Source of the DNA: G942493375 sp942493375
GTDB taxonomy: Bacteria > Armatimonadota > UBA5829
Assembly (NCBI GenBank): GCA_942493375.1
Contig: OW818698.1
Location: 7,750,001-7,814,000 of the forward strand
Length of the DNA stretch: 64,000 nucleotides
Reading direction: 5' to 3'
A program made the translations under genes and the position numbers. Positions 52,089 to 62,415 of the stretch are shown in pieces. Under the pieces are notes generated by a model. That model did no database searches and was not told where the DNA came from. It saw only the letters and a list, made by a program, of their open reading frames with translations. Each line of letters opens with the position of its first letter. Position 1 is the first letter of the stretch.

Positions 52089-55000
52089 ATGAGATTCTTT
52101 TGTTTTATAGTGTGCCTGGCAACACTTTGTGCTTGTTCTGTATGTAATGCCGCTCTTAATGTCTTCCCGTTGGCATCTATTCCAACAATTAATGGTTCTG
52201 TAAACATTGATGGAAAGGCTGATGAACCTTTCTGGGCACAGTCTGCAGATTTAGGGCCGATGGGGATAATCGATGCTATGGCAACGCCTCAATACGAGAC
52301 AACTACCAGAATGGCAGTATCTGAGAACGGACTTCTGATATTTGTATCCTGCGATTATCCCGATCCAAACAGACTTGTTGCGACACATACGCAGCGGGAC
52401 TCTGAAGTCTGGATGGACGAATGCATCGAAGTCTTTATCCATCCGACGAACAGCAAATATCGTCATTTTGTAGTTAATCCTGCTTCAACTCTGTTCGATG
52501 AGCTTGAAAAAGACAGCTCTTGGAATGCCGACTGGCAGGGAGTGGCTGTAAAACGAGCTAATGGCTGGGATTTAGAAATGCTGGTTCCCTGGAAAGCTCT
52601 TGGAGGAAGGCCCAAAGACGGTACTACCTGGCGTTTCAATATAGGCAGGTCGAGCAAACTCGATAATATGTCACTTACTACTTGCTGGTCTCCGGTAGGC
52701 AGTGGTTTCCACATGCCCAGCAGATTCGGTTATATACGAATCGGTGCAACCAACTGGGTATCATCAGTAAAGTGGGGACCAAGAGAACCTGGTTCAAAAC
52801 CTGCGACAGTTGAACTGATCGTTAGTGGCGCTGCTTCAAAAATGACTGCGGCTATGGATAACGGTAAAGCAAGTCCCATCGTTCCCAGCCAACCAATAAC
52901 ACTACTCGAACAGCCTGGCCGAGAAGGGTATAGAAATGCTATTGCCGTTGTAAAGGGGAAAGAAGCGCTTACAAGGTTTATTTATGGTGTTCAAACGAGT
53001 CCACTTGATCAGATCCTTACCCGTGTCCAACGCAGGCTCAATAACATCAAGGACAAGAGCCCTAATATCATTAAAACTATTGCCCGAATCCGTCAGGAAA
53101 TGAAGGCAATATCCAGAGAGTCAAAAACAGCTGATAAAGATGCTATGATCGCTCTTGAAAAGAGATCGAATGACCTGGACCTATTATCCTCATCTTTACA
53201 GTCACTGGTCATTGTCCAAAAGTCCAGGAAATCCGCTCCGGTAATTGCTTATGGAGTTGAAATACCACTGCTGAAGATCCTGAAGATTGATCCATTCGAA
53301 GGACAACCTGCAGGAGTTGTGACACTTAAGGCAGGACGAGGTGAAGTCACCGCTGCTCAACTGGCTTTGTTTACATATGATTCACCTGCGTCGAAAGTCA
53401 CTATTAAATTCAGCGACCTTAAAGGCCCGAATGGAGCTTCCATCACAGCCGACAGACTCCGTGCCAGGCAGCTTGGTTATGTTCTCACGAAGAAACCAGT
53501 TTACTCTGTCCGTTACGTTGGCTATTGGCCCGATCCCCTTCTAACTGATCCATCTTTTGATATGAAACCCGACTCTAGAGAACTGGTCTGGGTGGATCTA
53601 AAGACTCCTGACAATGCTAGATCCGGAGACTACACCGGAAGCATTCAAGTATCTGCTGATGGCAAAAATGCTCTGTCGATCCCTCTAAAAGTGCATATCT
53701 GGGGGTTCGATCTGCCAAAACAGAACCATCTCTATACGGCGTTTGGCGGCAATGAAGGCCTGGGAGTATCCAACGAAGCTGTTTGGGACAACATGCTGGA
53801 ACACAGGATATCCCCATACAACTGCGTCGGAGGACCTAAACTCATCTCCGAACCATCAATGGACTGGACTTCATTCAGCAAGGTCAAAGTCAATATAAAT
53901 GCACCGAGTCCCGGAACTATAAGCTTTACTTTAAATGCCGACAAAATGACCTATTTCAGCAGAGAATTCAAAGCCGGCGATTCTGAAATGACTCTGGAGC
54001 TGGACAAATCCACAATCATCAATGTGTCTGATTGGAGATGCACGCTGCTGGGTGTCAGCAGTGCCAAAGTCAAGATATCCCTGGTCTATCCTGGCGGAGA
54101 GAAAGTCATATCTGATTCTGAAGTCTTCTCAGCCAAACCAAATGGCAGCTGGATTGGAGACTGGCCTGTTGTCTCCGGAAATGCATGGGAAAAGCCGGAT
54201 AAGCTTGCAGTGTGGGACTGGAACGAGTTCGATACGAACATGGCGAAGCGGTTACCAATGGGGTTGACAGCTTTCACCGTAGGCACTGCTTTCTATGGCG
54301 GTTATGGTGAATGGCAGAAGCATCTATCTGAACATGGCTGGCTGAGTATGGGATACACCTACCTCTGGGACGAACCCGAACCAGTTGCATACCCCGCTGT
54401 TAATGCTGCACTTGAGGCAGTTAAGAAGGTGGCTCCCGGCATTCGGAATATGATGACCTCTCGTGGATATCCACCAGAGCTGTATTATGTAGATATATGG
54501 TGCCCGGAGATTTACTCATTCGATCCTGAGGGTGCAAAAGCCGAACAGGCCAGAGGCAGGACATGCTGGTGGTATACAGCATTCAGCACCAGAAGACCGC
54601 TCATCAATGTCTGGACAGACTATCCCGCATTGGACTGCCGAATATGGCCCTGGATGACATGGAAACACAATCTGGACGGAATGCTGTACTGGTCAATAAC
54701 CTACTGGGCTAAAGCAAATCCCTGGGAAAGTGCAATGGGATACGATGGTGCCAATGGTGACGGCTCAATGCTGTATCCAGGCAAGAATGGCGAAGTTGTT
54801 GACTCTCTGAGATGGGAATGCCTGCGGGACGGTATGCAGGACTACGAAGTATTCTGCATGCTTGAAGCCGGAGCAAATGAACTGAAAACTGCGGGCAAGC
54901 GTCCTGACCTTGCAGCAAAAGCCAGAGCCCTCTGTGCCATCAATGACAATGTGCTCAAGTCATACAAGGAGTTCAGCGAGAATCCCAGAGATCTACTGGC

Positions 55001-55865
55001 TGAACGTGACAAAATGAGTGCTGTGCTGGAGCAGATCGTTGCTGTCCTCGGACACAACCCTGTCATCAAAGGCAGACCTACTCTGAGGACTGGTCTGACG
55101 CAAGCAGATATCGCTGCTTCCAAAGCCAAAGAGATTCAAGCCGTAAAGAGTGAACTCCCTACTCTTCAGTTCAATACTGTTGTTAAGCCGGAACCCGAAC
55201 CCAATCTTGTTGCTAAATATGAATTTGATACCGATACACCATATGCAGCAGATACCGCTGGGCAGTCACTGCACGGAATCGTTACCGGCGCTCAGATTGT
55301 TCCTGGTATTAAAGGTAAAGCACTCGGTATTAAGGAAAAAGGCTTTGTAAAGCTGCCTGCTGGAACATCAATTCTTGGCTCCAATCCGGAATCAGGAACA
55401 TATGCTCTCTGGGTCAGACCGGATACGGATATAGACAAGCTACCTGGTGGAGTATGGGAAGGTTATTCTGTAATCTTCTATTCTATGCCGAACAACAAAA
55501 ACGGTCTGCCAGACGGATATTACGAAGCAGGTATACTTGAACACGGCAACCTACTCTTGGCCCGGTGTGGTGGAGTTGAAGTCTGCCAGTTTGCAGCTAT
55601 CCCCTCCCCCTTGCGCAAAGACCAGTGGACACATCTGGCTATGACATGGGATAAAGGCATCAGGCGGCTGTTTGTGGATGGTAAAATAGCGGTAGAGAAT
55701 ACTAGTGTATTCCTCCCGCCAAAGATGGATGCAACACCAATGTACATCGGTAATCATGCACCCACCAACAACTGGCGCTTCGCAGGAGCAGTTGATGATG
55801 TCAGAGTCTACAACAAAGCCCTGAATGAAGCAGAAATAGCTAAATTGGCAACAAAAGTACCATAG
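52089..55865 (+). CDS. Secreted CBM9-like / DUF4091 (GH123-like) / LamG multidomain protein
   Basis: The product is about 1258 residues with a signal peptide. A CBM9-like domain follows at about 30-215 (NIDGKADEPFWAQSADLG, WMDECIEVFIHPT, GWDLEMLVPWKALGG). A coiled helical stretch lies at about 310-375, then a beta sandwich (about 390-550). A TIM-barrel-like region with YTYLWDEPEP (Asp-Glu pair) leads to the DUF4091 ending LRDGMQDYEVFCML. A C-terminal LamG/concanavalin-like domain (about 1040-1255) contains KGFVKLPAG, QWTHLAMTWDKG and DDVRVYNKALNEAEIA. It is probably an exported glycosidase on amino-sugar glycans. I prefer the ATG at 52089 because GAGG then sits at proper spacing; the frame can begin at 52080. 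Confidence 0.8.
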   Translation: MRFFCFIVCLATLCACSVCNAALNVFPLASIPTINGSVNIDGKADEPFWAQSADLGPMGIIDAMATPQYETTTRMAVSENGLLIFVSCDYPDPNRLVATHTQRDSEVWMDECIEVFIHPTNSKYRHFVVNPASTLFDELEKDSSWNADWQGVAVKRANGWDLEMLVPWKALGGRPKDGTTWRFNIGRSSKLDNMSLTTCWSPVGSGFHMPSRFGYIRIGATNWVSSVKWGPREPGSKPATVELIVSGAASKMTAAMDNGKASPIVPSQPITLLEQPGREGYRNAIAVVKGKEALTRFIYGVQTSPLDQILTRVQRRLNNIKDKSPNIIKTIARIRQEMKAISRESKTADKDAMIALEKRSNDLDLLSSSLQSLVIVQKSRKSAPVIAYGVEIPLLKILKIDPFEGQPAGVVTLKAGRGEVTAAQLALFTYDSPASKVTIKFSDLKGPNGASITADRLRARQLGYVLTKKPVYSVRYVGYWPDPLLTDPSFDMKPDSRELVWVDLKTPDNARSGDYTGSIQVSADGKNALSIPLKVHIWGFDLPKQNHLYTAFGGNEGLGVSNEAVWDNMLEHRISPYNCVGGPKLISEPSMDWTSFSKVKVNINAPSPGTISFTLNADKMTYFSREFKAGDSEMTLELDKSTIINVSDWRCTLLGVSSAKVKISLVYPGGEKVISDSEVFSAKPNGSWIGDWPVVSGNAWEKPDKLAVWDWNEFDTNMAKRLPMGLTAFTVGTAFYGGYGEWQKHLSEHGWLSMGYTYLWDEPEPVAYPAVNAALEAVKKVAPGIRNMMTSRGYPPELYYVDIWCPEIYSFDPEGAKAEQARGRTCWWYTAFSTRRPLINVWTDYPALDCRIWPWMTWKHNLDGMLYWSITYWAKANPWESAMGYDGANGDGSMLYPGKNGEVVDSLRWECLRDGMQDYEVFCMLEAGANELKTAGKRPDLAAKARALCAINDNVLKSYKEFSENPRDLLAERDKMSAVLEQIVAVLGHNPVIKGRPTLRTGLTQADIAASKAKEIQAVKSELPTLQFNTVVKPEPEPNLVAKYEFDTDTPYAADTAGQSLHGIVTGAQIVPGIKGKALGIKEKGFVKLPAGTSILGSNPESGTYALWVRPDTDIDKLPGGVWEGYSVIFYSMPNNKNGLPDGYYEAGILEHGNLLLARCGGVEVCQFAAIPSPLRKDQWTHLAMTWDKGIRRLFVDGKIAVENTSVFLPPKMDATPMYIGNHAPTNNWRFAGAVDDVRVYNKALNEAEIAKLATKVP

Positions 55866-56027
55866 TTCCATTGAGGAAGAGAGTCACCTGCAATACGGTT
55901 TAATCATTGTATGAGTTCAGGAAAAAGTTATGTGTTTTGTCATCCTTAACCCCAACCCAGGGGTTAGGAATGATATTATCTTCGCTAGCGGAGAGCATAA
56001 CCTGATTTCAAGGGAGAGGAATGACCA

Positions 56028-57209
56028 ATGATAAAACACTGGATGCTGCAATCAACTACCCTAGTGGTGTTTGTGCTGCTTATGCTGCCTCCTGCTTGCG
56101 ACGAAGCAGTATGTGGAGTGACTGTCAGAGAAAAGGAGAAGACGAAGATGGTGCACATGATTGCCGCAGGCGAAGCCGGCATGTTCTGCGGTTGGCCCGC
56201 CAACAATGGAGTGTGGACCTGGGGCGGTGGCAAGGAGATATTGGTGGGGTTCTCGTTCGGCAAGTTCATCGAGCAGTCCGGCCATAACATCGACAGCGGG
56301 GGCGGGATACTGAGCCGCCTGGCTCGTAGTAACGATGGTGGACGGACCTGGAAGTTCGAAGCTCCGGCTAACTTTGTGGGTGAAGGTAGCGAAGCCAAGC
56401 CCTCACCAGGTGGCATTGCATTTGATGCTCCCGGTTTCGCCATGCGCATTGTTGGCAATGGCTATCTCGAATCAAGTGATCCGAACGGTAGCTTCCTTGT
56501 TTCTAGTGACCGTGGTAAAACCTGGAGCGGTCGATTCCAATTCGGCACACTTATGGAAGATCCTAACCTCAAGGATATGGAGTTCACGTCACGCACGAGT
56601 TACCTGGTGACAGGCCGGAAATCTTGCCTGATCTTCATGTCTGCAAGACCTAAGGTGAATGGTGGTGGTCGCGACAAGTCGTTCGTGACTGAGACCACAG
56701 ACGGTGGTAAGACGTTCCACTTTGTTTCCTGGATAGTACCTCTTAACGACCCTCACCGTGCGGTGATGCCGTCTGTGGTGAAGAAAAGTGACGGTACAAT
56801 CATTGCTGCTCTCCGTCGACGTTCTATGGACAATGACATTAACTGGGTAGATTGTTACGCTTCCCGTGACAAAGGCCGTGCGTGGTCATTTATCAGCCGG
56901 GTTGGCGAAACTGGATCCCATAACGGCAATCCCCCGGCACTAACCACTCTCAAAGATGGACGCCTTGCCTGCGCTTATGGTGACCGCACTCGCGTGAAGC
57001 TATATGCCCGTCTGAGTTCCGATGGCGGCAAGACCTGGGCTAATGAGATTGTTGTGCGCGACGATTTCCAACCCGACAAGTTTGACGATAAAGACTTCGG
57101 TTACCCTCGCCTCGTTCAGAACGATAAGGGCGAACTGGTGACGATGTACTACTGGGCGACGAAAGATAGATTAAACCACCAAATAGCAGCAACGATCTTC
57201 AGGCCGTGA
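56028..57209 (+). CDS. Exported Asp-box (BNR) sialidase-like protein
   Basis: The 393-residue product has a signal peptide (MIKHWMLQSTTLVVFVLLML). Five Asp-box motifs mark a six-blade sialidase propeller: SNDGGRTW, SSDRGKTW, TTDGGKTF, SRDKGRAW and SSDGGKTW. An Arg-rich stretch (AALRRRSMD) and GSHNGNPPALTTLKDGRLAC resemble sialidase substrate-site loops. A full catalytic set (Arg triad, Tyr/Glu, Asp) is not confirmed, so activity could be sialidase or another exo-glycosidase, or none. By eye its GC and codon use look higher than the neighbours (many GGC/GTG/CGC), hinting at transfer. The ATG at 56028 follows GGGAGAGG. Confidence 0.8.
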   Translation: MIKHWMLQSTTLVVFVLLMLPPACDEAVCGVTVREKEKTKMVHMIAAGEAGMFCGWPANNGVWTWGGGKEILVGFSFGKFIEQSGHNIDSGGGILSRLARSNDGGRTWKFEAPANFVGEGSEAKPSPGGIAFDAPGFAMRIVGNGYLESSDPNGSFLVSSDRGKTWSGRFQFGTLMEDPNLKDMEFTSRTSYLVTGRKSCLIFMSARPKVNGGGRDKSFVTETTDGGKTFHFVSWIVPLNDPHRAVMPSVVKKSDGTIIAALRRRSMDNDINWVDCYASRDKGRAWSFISRVGETGSHNGNPPALTTLKDGRLACAYGDRTRVKLYARLSSDGGKTWANEIVVRDDFQPDKFDDKDFGYPRLVQNDKGELVTMYYWATKDRLNHQIAATIFRP

Positions 57210-57241
57210 GGACATCATCACCAAAGGATCAAAATATGCAA

Positions 57242-57273
57242 GGGATAGAGGAATAAAACATTCCCTCTATCCC
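57242..57273 (+). terminator. Hairpin after the sialidase-like gene
   Basis: GGGATAGAGGAAT pairs with ATTCCCTCTATCCC (one bulge) around a five-base loop, 32 bases after the stop. No T run follows. Confidence 0.55.
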
Positions 57274-57461
57274 CGATTCTGACTATCCAAATCTTACATC
57301 ATTTCCGTAAGAACAGGAACCTAGACGCCACATTCACACCAATATAATACCCCTCTCTCTCAGTTCACAGGTTCCTAAAAAACTTATAGTTTACCAAGTG
57401 CGAATTAGCTGGTATTGTATATTGCATATAAACCCAACTTGGGAGATCCATACCTGACAAC

Positions 57462-60400
57462 ATGAAAATCTCAGCAAACTTGAATATAGCTCTCAAAAGC
57501 GCATCATATTATAGAAAAACTGGAATACTGGTAGCTTTAGGCCTGGCGCTGGCTGGTGCTGTGACTACTGGCTCTTTAATTATCGGTGATTGTGTAAAAG
57601 GCAGTATCCGTCACGTAGCCCTTGCCAGACTTGGCGGTATTACGCATTCGATCAAAATCAACGGATATGCACGAGCGGAACTGGCTGATGATATTTCTAA
57701 ACGATTGAATGAGGCAAATCAATCAGCCTGCCCGGCAATATTAACCAAAGGAGTCGTAGAAAACCAGGACTCCGGTGAAGCAGCGCCTATTGTCAATATT
57801 ATAGGAATAGATGCCCGATTTGCTTCTTTTTATGGCAGTAAAAATGCATTAAAACTCGAAGATGGTAAAGCTACATTAAACGCTGCCCTGGCTAAAGATC
57901 TGTCAGTAAAGGTCGGTGACAGTATTCTGGTCACCACAGACAAACAGAGTGCAATTCCGACAGGTAGTCTGTTTGCCCATATCGATCCAGTCCAAAACCA
58001 GCGGTCTCTGAGACTTGAAGTGAAGTCAATTCTTTCGGACACAGGCCCCGGAGGATTCCGTATGGACGCCTCTACACAGGTTCCCAGAAATGTCCTTGTT
58101 TCACTCTCTGAACTATCCAAGGCAATGGAGAAACCAAATAAAGCTAACACCATATTCCTGCATTCATCGAATTCATCCAGCAAGATATTGGAAACAATAA
58201 AAGAAATATCTATAGCGCAGGATTATGGGGTCAACATAAAAGTTGATGCCAAAGCTCACAGACTAATAATACAGTCCGATTCAGTCGCATTTCCCATGCC
58301 TACTCTTGCGGGTGTATCACAAGCAGCAAAGCAGATAAATCAACCTCAGTCCATCGCTTCAGTCTATCTGGCAAACAGTCTCGTACCACTTGCTCAGCCT
58401 GCAAAGACTCTACACTATTGTGTTGTCGCTGCTGTGGACCCGCAGCTGGGATTTGATTTCATACAGGGAGGGCCGATCACTACAAAAAGCCAGATTATCA
58501 TAAACTCCTGGGCAGCGCAGGATTTGGGAGCCAAACTCGGTGATAAACTAGCGGTCAGCTATTTAGTTGCACAGCCTGGCGGGAAATTTGTTGAGCACCA
58601 ACTGAACGTAACTGTGCATGGAATAGTCAATATCGATGGTCCTGCTGCAGATTCCGGATTGGTGCCGACATTTGAAGGTATAACCGATGCAGAAAGAATT
58701 GGAGACTGGCAGCCTCCCTTCCCTGTGGACTTGAAAAAAGTCACCCCACGCGATGAAGCATATTGGGATAAGTATAAGGCTATCCCGAAGGCATTCCTGC
58801 ACCCGGATGATCTTCAGACGATGTGGAGCGCAGGCACAGAAATGAAGTCTCCGTGGGTAACTGGAGTATACATAAACCCACCTGCAAAAACTAATCTCGT
58901 TACTCTCTCGGAGAATCTTCAGAACTCAATAGCCCGCAGTCAAACAGATCCTCCCGGATTGGTTTTGCCCCTACGGCAAATGGCATTCAGATCTGCACAG
59001 GGAAGCACTGACCTTGCAGGTGTGTTCTTCGGGCTTGGGATGCTGCTCATATATGCGTGTGCTGTGCTTGCAGGATCATTTATAAGGATATCTGCACTTA
59101 GCCGTGTGAAGAATATCGGAATAATGCTTGCAGAAGGGTTCACTGCCAGGCAGGCTGGATCTGTCGTGTTTTGGGAGTGGATGATCTGGATTCTGGCTGG
59201 TTCAATAGCAGCAGTGCCTTTAGGTGTTCTCTATGCATGGGCAATAACGATCGGGCTCAATTCCTGGTGGCAGGGAGCGGTCGGTCAGAGCGTCCTCTGG
59301 CTACATGTAACGGGCGAAAGTCTCATATCCGGGTTCATAGCTGCACTTGCGGTCGGAATAATCACTCTACTAGCTTCACTAAAAGGGATAACAAAACGAC
59401 CTGTAGTTGATATGTTGCATGATCGATCGGCAAGTCTTTCTGAGAATTCCAACCGCATATCAAGTGGGGACATAAAGAGCATATTGATTTGTGCAGCATT
59501 GGTTATCGTTGGAATCATTGCATCCGTAATTAATCCAACCTATGGACTTGCACTGGCTGTGCCTATCTCACTGCCTGTCGGAACTGTACTGGCATCCGTT
59601 GTATTGACCCGTTTTGCCCATAAAAAAGGAAAACTTAACAAGTTCAGTCTGGCTACTCAAAGGCAGCAGAAATGGATCAGGCATGATGCTTCAGTCCAAC
59701 TTGCAGCAGCAGCAGTTATCTTGATAGTTGTATCCAGCCAGATCAGGACAATTTCTACAGTAGACAAGAATACCGGCACCGGTGGTTTTTCTCTCCGCGC
59801 AATTTGTTCTATGCCGCTTGGTTATGATCTTAACACTCCACAAGGACGCTCCAAGCTTGGGTTCCAGCCTGATGATGAGAAGTTGTTTAAAGGCGTCAGT
59901 ATATACGCTATGCCTGCTGCAGATGGAGATGATATCAGCTGTTTGAACCTTGCAAAACCCGGTCAGCCTAGAATCCTGGGATTACCAGATAGTCTGGTCA
60001 AGCGGGGTGGTTTCGGATTAAGCAACGCTGACTGGAACGCCCTCAAGAACACGAGCAAAGAAATCCCCGCATTCGGTGACGCTGACAGCGTCGAATGGAA
60101 CCTGAAAAAGAAAATTGGTGATGGTATTGATATCACATCTGAGAACGGCAATAAGGCTGCCTTAAAGATTTCAGGAGTTATCAAACAGAGTATATTCGCC
60201 GGTGAGCTTTTGGTTCCGGAAAAGGATTTCGTTCGACTATTCCCCAACAAAAACCAGCCGAGATACTACCTGATCGAATGCCCGGTAAAGCAGACAAAAG
60301 AACTGGCAGGACTGCTTCGACAAACTCTGGGCAGTGCAGGCCTGGAAGTAAGATCCACTACTGAGATAGTCAACTCGTTCCTTGGAGTTCAAAACACTTA

Positions 60401-60776
60401 TATTGCAGTGCTGATGGCCCTCGGAGGACTTGCTCTTCTCCTTGGGGCAGGCGGCCAGGTTATTGGAGTCCTACGAAGCGTATCCCAGCATAAAAATGAA
60501 TACGCTCTGATGGCCTCAGTAGGTTTCAACCGCATGGACATTGCGAAGATACTAGTAATAGAACACGCCATAGTCCCGGGAATCACAGTAATCGTTTCTG
60601 CTGTGTGCTGCATATTAGTAATGCTCCCAGGTTGGATATCCGGATCATTCACCCTCAACTGGCTCTGGCCTGCTGTCGTCCTGCCTGCAATGGCAATTGT
60701 AAGCCTGGCAACTTGCTCATTAACCGCAATGAGGACAACATCACAAAACCTCATAGACGGACTCAGAAGCGAATAA
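57462..60776 (+). CDS. Large FtsX/MacB-type permease without its own ATPase gene
   Basis: The 1104-residue protein has an N-terminal membrane helix (about 20-42: GILVALGLALAGAVTTGSLI), then a large external MacB-like region (about 45-510). A first FtsX four-helix domain is at about 520-650 (VFFGLGMLLIYACAVLAGS, NIGIMLAEGFTARQAGSVVF). A second set of helices with another external region follows (about 665-960), and a final FtsX domain is at about 985-1100 (NEYALMASVGFNRMDIAKIL). This duplicated form fits LolE/MacB-like or YtrF-like permeases that move lipids or peptides or signal across the membrane. No ABC ATPase gene is adjacent. The ATG at 57462 has only a distant GGGAG. Confidence 0.8.
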   Translation: MKISANLNIALKSASYYRKTGILVALGLALAGAVTTGSLIIGDCVKGSIRHVALARLGGITHSIKINGYARAELADDISKRLNEANQSACPAILTKGVVENQDSGEAAPIVNIIGIDARFASFYGSKNALKLEDGKATLNAALAKDLSVKVGDSILVTTDKQSAIPTGSLFAHIDPVQNQRSLRLEVKSILSDTGPGGFRMDASTQVPRNVLVSLSELSKAMEKPNKANTIFLHSSNSSSKILETIKEISIAQDYGVNIKVDAKAHRLIIQSDSVAFPMPTLAGVSQAAKQINQPQSIASVYLANSLVPLAQPAKTLHYCVVAAVDPQLGFDFIQGGPITTKSQIIINSWAAQDLGAKLGDKLAVSYLVAQPGGKFVEHQLNVTVHGIVNIDGPAADSGLVPTFEGITDAERIGDWQPPFPVDLKKVTPRDEAYWDKYKAIPKAFLHPDDLQTMWSAGTEMKSPWVTGVYINPPAKTNLVTLSENLQNSIARSQTDPPGLVLPLRQMAFRSAQGSTDLAGVFFGLGMLLIYACAVLAGSFIRISALSRVKNIGIMLAEGFTARQAGSVVFWEWMIWILAGSIAAVPLGVLYAWAITIGLNSWWQGAVGQSVLWLHVTGESLISGFIAALAVGIITLLASLKGITKRPVVDMLHDRSASLSENSNRISSGDIKSILICAALVIVGIIASVINPTYGLALAVPISLPVGTVLASVVLTRFAHKKGKLNKFSLATQRQQKWIRHDASVQLAAAAVILIVVSSQIRTISTVDKNTGTGGFSLRAICSMPLGYDLNTPQGRSKLGFQPDDEKLFKGVSIYAMPAADGDDISCLNLAKPGQPRILGLPDSLVKRGGFGLSNADWNALKNTSKEIPAFGDADSVEWNLKKKIGDGIDITSENGNKAALKISGVIKQSIFAGELLVPEKDFVRLFPNKNQPRYYLIECPVKQTKELAGLLRQTLGSAGLEVRSTTEIVNSFLGVQNTYIAVLMALGGLALLLGAGGQVIGVLRSVSQHKNEYALMASVGFNRMDIAKILVIEHAIVPGITVIVSAVCCILVMLPGWISGSFTLNWLWPAVVLPAMAIVSLATCSLTAMRTTSQNLIDGLRSE

Positions 60777-60885
60777 TTCGTCTATCAATATCACTTACTC
60801 CCCACGATTGACAAAACCCGTTTCTACGCTGTATCATTCGCTAAACTTTCCATACAATATGGCAGACTGTTAGTTTATCGGAGGT

Positions 60886-62415
60886 ATGATGGAAGCACTA
60901 GCTAAAATTGCCATTCACACGAACTTTGGGTTTTTCGACTATGCGATAGTTGCGGTCTTCCTGGTTGTGTCGACTGCTCTGGGTATATATGCTACCCGAT
61001 ATATCAAAAACATGGATGACTACGTGGTAGCGGGACGTGGAGTGCAGACATATATCGGCATTGCCTCAATGATAGCAGCAGAGATGGGACTGGTTACAGT
61101 CATGTATTCTGCACAGATGGGTTTTGCCAATGGTTTCTCTGCATTCGCTATAGCGCTGCTCTCTGCTATAGCAGGATTCATTGTTGGCTACACAGGATTC
61201 ATTGTTGTCCCATTGCGCAAACTCTGCGTTATGACAATTCCAGAGTACTACGAACAGCGCTTCAGCCGCGGCGTAAGGCTCTGGGGTGGAATTATCCTGG
61301 CTGGTTCCGGTATCCTAAACATGGGGATGTTCCTTAAGGTAGACTCCATGTTTGTGACCAGCATAATGGGAATGAACTCCGATTGGCAGCTCAAAGTCAC
61401 AATGAGCGTAATCCTGGGTCTGGTTCTGTTATATACAATGCTGGGCGGGATGATGTCGGTGGTGCTTACTGACTATATGCAGTATGTAGTCATGGCTATA
61501 AGTTTGGTAGCGGTATCTGTAATGTTGTGGGGGCACTTCGGCTGGAGCAATCTTATGGATTCAGTCCAGCAGATCAACGGCCCCAAAGGATTGAACCCAT
61601 TCGCACCCGATGGTCTGGGAGCATCATATCTTATCTGGATGCTGTTCCTGGGGTTTATCGGAGCTTGCGTGTGGCAGACATCAGTCATGCGGGCAACGTC
61701 AGCTGCGGACACCAAAGTAGTTAGAAGGACATATTCCTGGGGTGCTGTAGGATTCCTGATCAGATTCCTGATTCCCTACTTCTGGGGTATCTGCGCACTG
61801 GTATTTGTCTACAACGATCCGGCACTGAAAGCGATTTTCTTTCCAACTAGTGGCGTTGCAGAGAGCAGCGTGCAGCTTAGAGCGATGCCAGTGGCACTCA
61901 GCAGACTTGTACCGGCAGGCGCAATCGGATTGCTTACTGCAGGCATGCTGGCTGCTGCAATGTCTACCTACAACACTTATCTGCATACCTGGAGCGCAGT
62001 CATCACCCAGGATGTCATTAACCCGCTTACTGGGAATCGACTTTCTTCAAACACACGTATTCTGATTGCCAGAATCATTATGTGTTTCATTGCAGTATTC
62101 CTGCTGGTATGGGGGCTCTGGTATCCACTAGGTGAGAAGCTGTGGGACTATATGGCCGTTACCGGCGCTATCTATTTCACCGGAGCATTTGCAACACTTG
62201 TGGGTGGAATATACTGGAAACGCGCCAGTACTGCCGGAGCATATGCAGCCTTCGTGTGCGGTTTCTTCATGATAATGGGACTAAAACCGGTACAGGGTTT
62301 ATTTAAAGTAGACTGGCCCAGTGAATACGTTGGGTTGAGCGTAGCAGCTGCAGCGATGCTGGCAATGGTTATATTTTCGCTGCTCTTCCCAAATAAAAAG
62401 GAGTTACCACAATGA
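60886..62415 (+). CDS. Sodium:solute symporter (SSS family)
   Basis: The 509-residue membrane protein has about 13 transmembrane segments in the SSS order. Signature parts are DYVVAGRGVQTYIGIASMIA (the YFLAGR-type start), AGFIVGYTGF, MTIPEYYEQRFSRGVRLWGG, YTMLGGMMSVVLTDYMQYVV and TAGMLAAAMSTYNTYLHTWS (family signature region). It imports a solute with Na+; the substrate could be a sugar, sialic acid or amino acid, and a sugar product of the nearby glycosidases is inference only. GGAGG precedes two adjacent ATGs (60886, 60889); the second has better spacing. The stop overlaps the ATG of a 52-residue partner. Confidence 0.9.
   Translation: MMEALAKIAIHTNFGFFDYAIVAVFLVVSTALGIYATRYIKNMDDYVVAGRGVQTYIGIASMIAAEMGLVTVMYSAQMGFANGFSAFAIALLSAIAGFIVGYTGFIVVPLRKLCVMTIPEYYEQRFSRGVRLWGGIILAGSGILNMGMFLKVDSMFVTSIMGMNSDWQLKVTMSVILGLVLLYTMLGGMMSVVLTDYMQYVVMAISLVAVSVMLWGHFGWSNLMDSVQQINGPKGLNPFAPDGLGASYLIWMLFLGFIGACVWQTSVMRATSAADTKVVRRTYSWGAVGFLIRFLIPYFWGICALVFVYNDPALKAIFFPTSGVAESSVQLRAMPVALSRLVPAGAIGLLTAGMLAAAMSTYNTYLHTWSAVITQDVINPLTGNRLSSNTRILIARIIMCFIAVFLLVWGLWYPLGEKLWDYMAVTGAIYFTGAFATLVGGIYWKRASTAGAYAAFVCGFFMIMGLKPVQGLFKVDWPSEYVGLSVAAAAMLAMVIFSLLFPNKKELPQ

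Noticed and set aside
57462..60776. Complete ABC exporter operon
   Set aside because: No ATPase (Walker A/B, LSGGQ) gene is adjacent; only the permease is supported.
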